Assembly (NCBI GenBank): GCA_964213345.1
Contig: CAXOVX010000051.1
Location: 1 to 7,128, forward strand
Length of the DNA: 7,128 nt
Source: CAXOVX01 sp964213345
GTDB taxonomy: Bacteria > Pseudomonadota > Alphaproteobacteria > Rickettsiales > Midichloriaceae
Reading direction: 5' to 3'
Shown here piece by piece: positions 6,383-7,128 of this stretch (position 1 is the first letter of the stretch; each line of letters starts with the position of its first letter). The notes under the pieces were generated by a model. It worked only from the letters and a program-made list of their open reading frames with translations, had not been told where the DNA came from and ran no database searches. Made by a program: the position numbers and the translations under genes.

Positions 6383-6383
6383 G

Positions 6384-6460
6384 TGGTAGCGAAGGAGGGA
6401 CTTGAACCCCCGACACACGGATTATGATTCCGTCGCTCTAACCAGCTGAGCTACTTCGCC
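6384..6460 (-). tRNA. tRNA with anticodon CAU, probably elongator tRNA-Met
   Basis: The 77-nt sequence folds into a complete cloverleaf: acceptor stem GGCGAAG with CTTCGCT (one G-T pair at 1-72), D stem GCTC/GAGC, anticodon stem ACGGA/TCCGT with loop ATCATAA (anticodon CAT), a five-base variable region GTGTC, T stem GGGGG/CCCTC with loop TTCAAGT, discriminator A, and CCA encoded in the DNA. The first-pair mismatch typical of initiator tRNA is not clear-cut, and there is no run of three G-C pairs next to the anticodon loop, so it is not fMet. An Ile tRNA with lysidine-modified CAU is the main alternative; overall likeness to alphaproteobacterial elongator Met tRNAs is from memory. Confidence 0.93.
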
Positions 6461-6475
6461 TTGAAACAAGGTTAC

Positions 6476-6504
6476 ATTCTAGATGATACAACAGGTCTTG
6501 TCAC
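6476..6504 (-). promoter_or_regulatory. Sigma70-type promoter of the tRNA gene
   Basis: On the minus strand GTGACA (6499-6504) and TAGAAT (6476-6481) each match consensus at five of six positions and are separated by exactly 17 bp. Transcription would begin roughly 10 bp before the tRNA 5' end, as expected for a stand-alone tRNA gene. Confidence 0.6.
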
Positions 6505-6531
6505 GAATATTTAATAGTGTGCCATTTAAAA

Positions 6532-6749
6532 ATGGAAGAGCTTGGTTTCCTGAGTAGGAAGTGCAATATGATCCTTAGTGAGATAGTAACGATAATATTA
6601 GGCTACCAAGAAAGTAAGTTTAGTTGTTTTAAATATTACTTCAATATGTGTATGTTAAACACTCGTATGATGGGTTTGTAGCCGTATTGAAGCGTATTTT
6701 GCCTATATTATGTTGTTATGTTAGAAGTCTAGAAAATTTCTTAATTTAG
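6532..6749 (+). pseudogene. IS982-family transposase remnant, N-terminal part, frameshifted
   Basis: The first frame (6532-6681) encodes 49 residues including MILSEIVTIILGYQESKF and FKYYF. This resembles the LSEIMTI...H-x-S-x-Y-x-x-FK-x-Y block near the N-terminus of IS982-family transposases. After that the similarity moves to another frame (from about 6660 to the stop at 6747-6749), with SYDGFVAVLKRILPILCCYV matching the SYNRFVELM-like block that follows in the family. The residues normally between the two blocks are largely missing, so there has been a small deletion plus a frame change. The catalytic DDE core is absent. The element points right, opposite to the other two IS fragments here, so it is not the missing half of the IS982 fragment at the window end. 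Confidence 0.6.
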
Positions 6750-6762
6750 ATTTTTTCCTCTC

Positions 6763-6937
6763 TCAGAGCTTAATCCAGAACACAATAAAGGCTAGAATAA
6801 GAACTCTTTCTTGATTAAGCCTTTGAACATAATGGCTTGTTCTACATAGTAAGTTGCGATTCTACGAAATTCTTTAAAACGGTAAAAAATCTTTCCACAG
6901 CATTTCTTTCTTTGTAAAACCCGGAGTATGGATAAGA
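6763..6937 (-). pseudogene. IS5-family transposase remnant, C-terminal part, two frameshifts
   Basis: Three successive frames on the minus strand spell the end of an IS5-family DDE transposase. The first gives YKERNAVERFF (from about 6913), which contains the catalytic-region glutamate of the family. The second gives YRFKEFRRIATYYVEQAIMF. The third gives the hydrophobic tail LILAFIVFWIKL and a TGA at 6763-6765. The first frame change lies at a run of six Ts (6884-6889 on the plus strand as As); one extra T would restore the reading RFFYRFKEF, so a single-base contraction of a homopolymer probably killed the gene. The DDE aspartates and the left end are missing. A few stray codons before the hydrophobic tail mark a second small lesion. 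Confidence 0.65.
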
Positions 6938-7128
6938 TTACAAGATAATAGTGGTAGAGAAGTGGGTTTATGGAGAGATAATTGGTATAAAATCAAACAA
7001 GCCACAAGATTACAAAAAGCATTTTCTACGGATCTGAACATAGAGTGCCATAGTCTTTGAAATTGCTCGAGTCTGTCGAAAATAGTTTCAACAATTGTAC
7101 GTTTATAGAGCAAAAACTTATCTTGTAG
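6874..7128 (-). pseudogene. IS982-family transposase, C-terminal end, partial at window edge
   Basis: The frame is open to the right edge of the window, so the upstream part lies beyond base 7128. The segment LLYKRTIVETIFDRLEQF followed by HSMFRSVENAFCNLVACLILYQL and HKPTS matches the family's C-terminal block (R-K-R-x-x-IET, HSRHRS, NLLAGLIAY, KKPS), including the catalytic-region glutamate. Homology ends at about 6958, where these proteins normally stop. The frame here instead runs on for 28 codons through the IS5 remnant in an unrelated frame before a TAA, so the native stop and probably the IS end are lost. It may be the 3' part of a recently active copy whose right end was cut by recombination. 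Confidence 0.65.
6948..6962 (-). repeat. Copy of the tRNA 3' end at the IS junction
   Basis: The minus strand reads CTTCTCTACCACTAT. This matches the last bases of the tRNA plus its flank (CTTCGCTACCACTAT, 6380-6394) at 14 of 15 positions and in the same orientation, including the encoded CCA. It lies just where IS982 homology ends and IS5 homology is about to begin. It could be a footprint of site-specific integration, a recombination junction, or chance overlap with IS982 coding sequence. Confidence 0.4.

Larger units (their letters stand above)
5995..6383. other. Spacer after the pilin gene, no convincing gene
   Basis: The plus strand is unusually G/T-rich from about 6080 to 6240. A 69-codon frame starting with TTG at 6071 is open here and contains hydrophobic stretches, but it lacks an ATG, a ribosome-binding site and any family resemblance. 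A shorter frame (6267-6383, 38 residues, starting MALFEIPKDYNTKNPRLLYH) begins at an ATG preceded by TTGGAA and ends exactly one base before the tRNA 3' end. It is unrecognised and may be the head of a gene cut off at the tRNA boundary or chance. On the minus strand only short frames with stops are seen. A hairpin at 6053-6083 is listed separately. Confidence 0.45.

Overview
The window looks like part of the chromosome of an AT-rich alphaproteobacterium, most likely a Rickettsiales-type intracellular symbiont. HscB, LpxC, MurB and RNase III all resemble their alphaproteobacterial/rickettsial relatives. A VirB2-type pilin gene stands away from any other visible type IV secretion gene, and IS982- and IS5-type debris fills the right end. 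LpxC and MurB together imply an organism that still makes lipid A and peptidoglycan, which argues against the LPS-less Anaplasmataceae and Orientia and fits Rickettsia- or Midichloria-like lineages. The lineage call is inference from remembered protein similarity; no search was run.

Left half (1-5305): every supported gene is on the minus strand and reads right to left: a possible small membrane ORF, lpxC (lipid A), a 264-bp gap, murB (peptidoglycan), rnc (RNase III), hscB and hscA (Fe-S cluster transfer chaperones). murB and rnc share one base (TAGTG), and rnc/hscB and hscB/hscA lie about 10 bp apart, so these four are probably one transcript. A perfect TATAAT on the minus strand at 5392-5397 is a possible promoter upstream of lpxC. 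A near-consensus Shine-Dalgarno at 12-19 suggests that another minus-strand gene starts just beyond the left edge; ferredoxin (fdx) would be the usual neighbour. hscA lacks its C-terminal lid, and the sequence just after its stop contains a short copy of lpxC sequence.

Middle (5306-6383): an AT-rich divergent spacer, then a complete VirB2/TrbC-type pilin gene on the plus strand, then about 390 bp with no convincing gene.

Right end (6384-7128): a minus-strand tRNA with anticodon CAU, probably elongator tRNA-Met, with encoded CCA and a good sigma70-type promoter. Beyond it is a small insertion-sequence graveyard: the 5' part of an IS982-family transposase (plus strand, frameshifted), the 3' end of an IS5-family transposase (minus strand, two frameshifts), and the 3' end of another IS982-family transposase (minus strand) running off the window. 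A 15-bp sequence matching the 3' end of the tRNA at 14 of 15 positions lies at the junction between the last two remnants.

No complete new defence or mobile system was recognised. The most interesting points are the lidless HscA with a patch of lpxC sequence at its breakpoint, the HscB with a mitochondrial-type tetracysteine domain, the repeat-like insert between lpxC and murB, the solitary pilin gene, and the tRNA-end duplication among the IS remnants.
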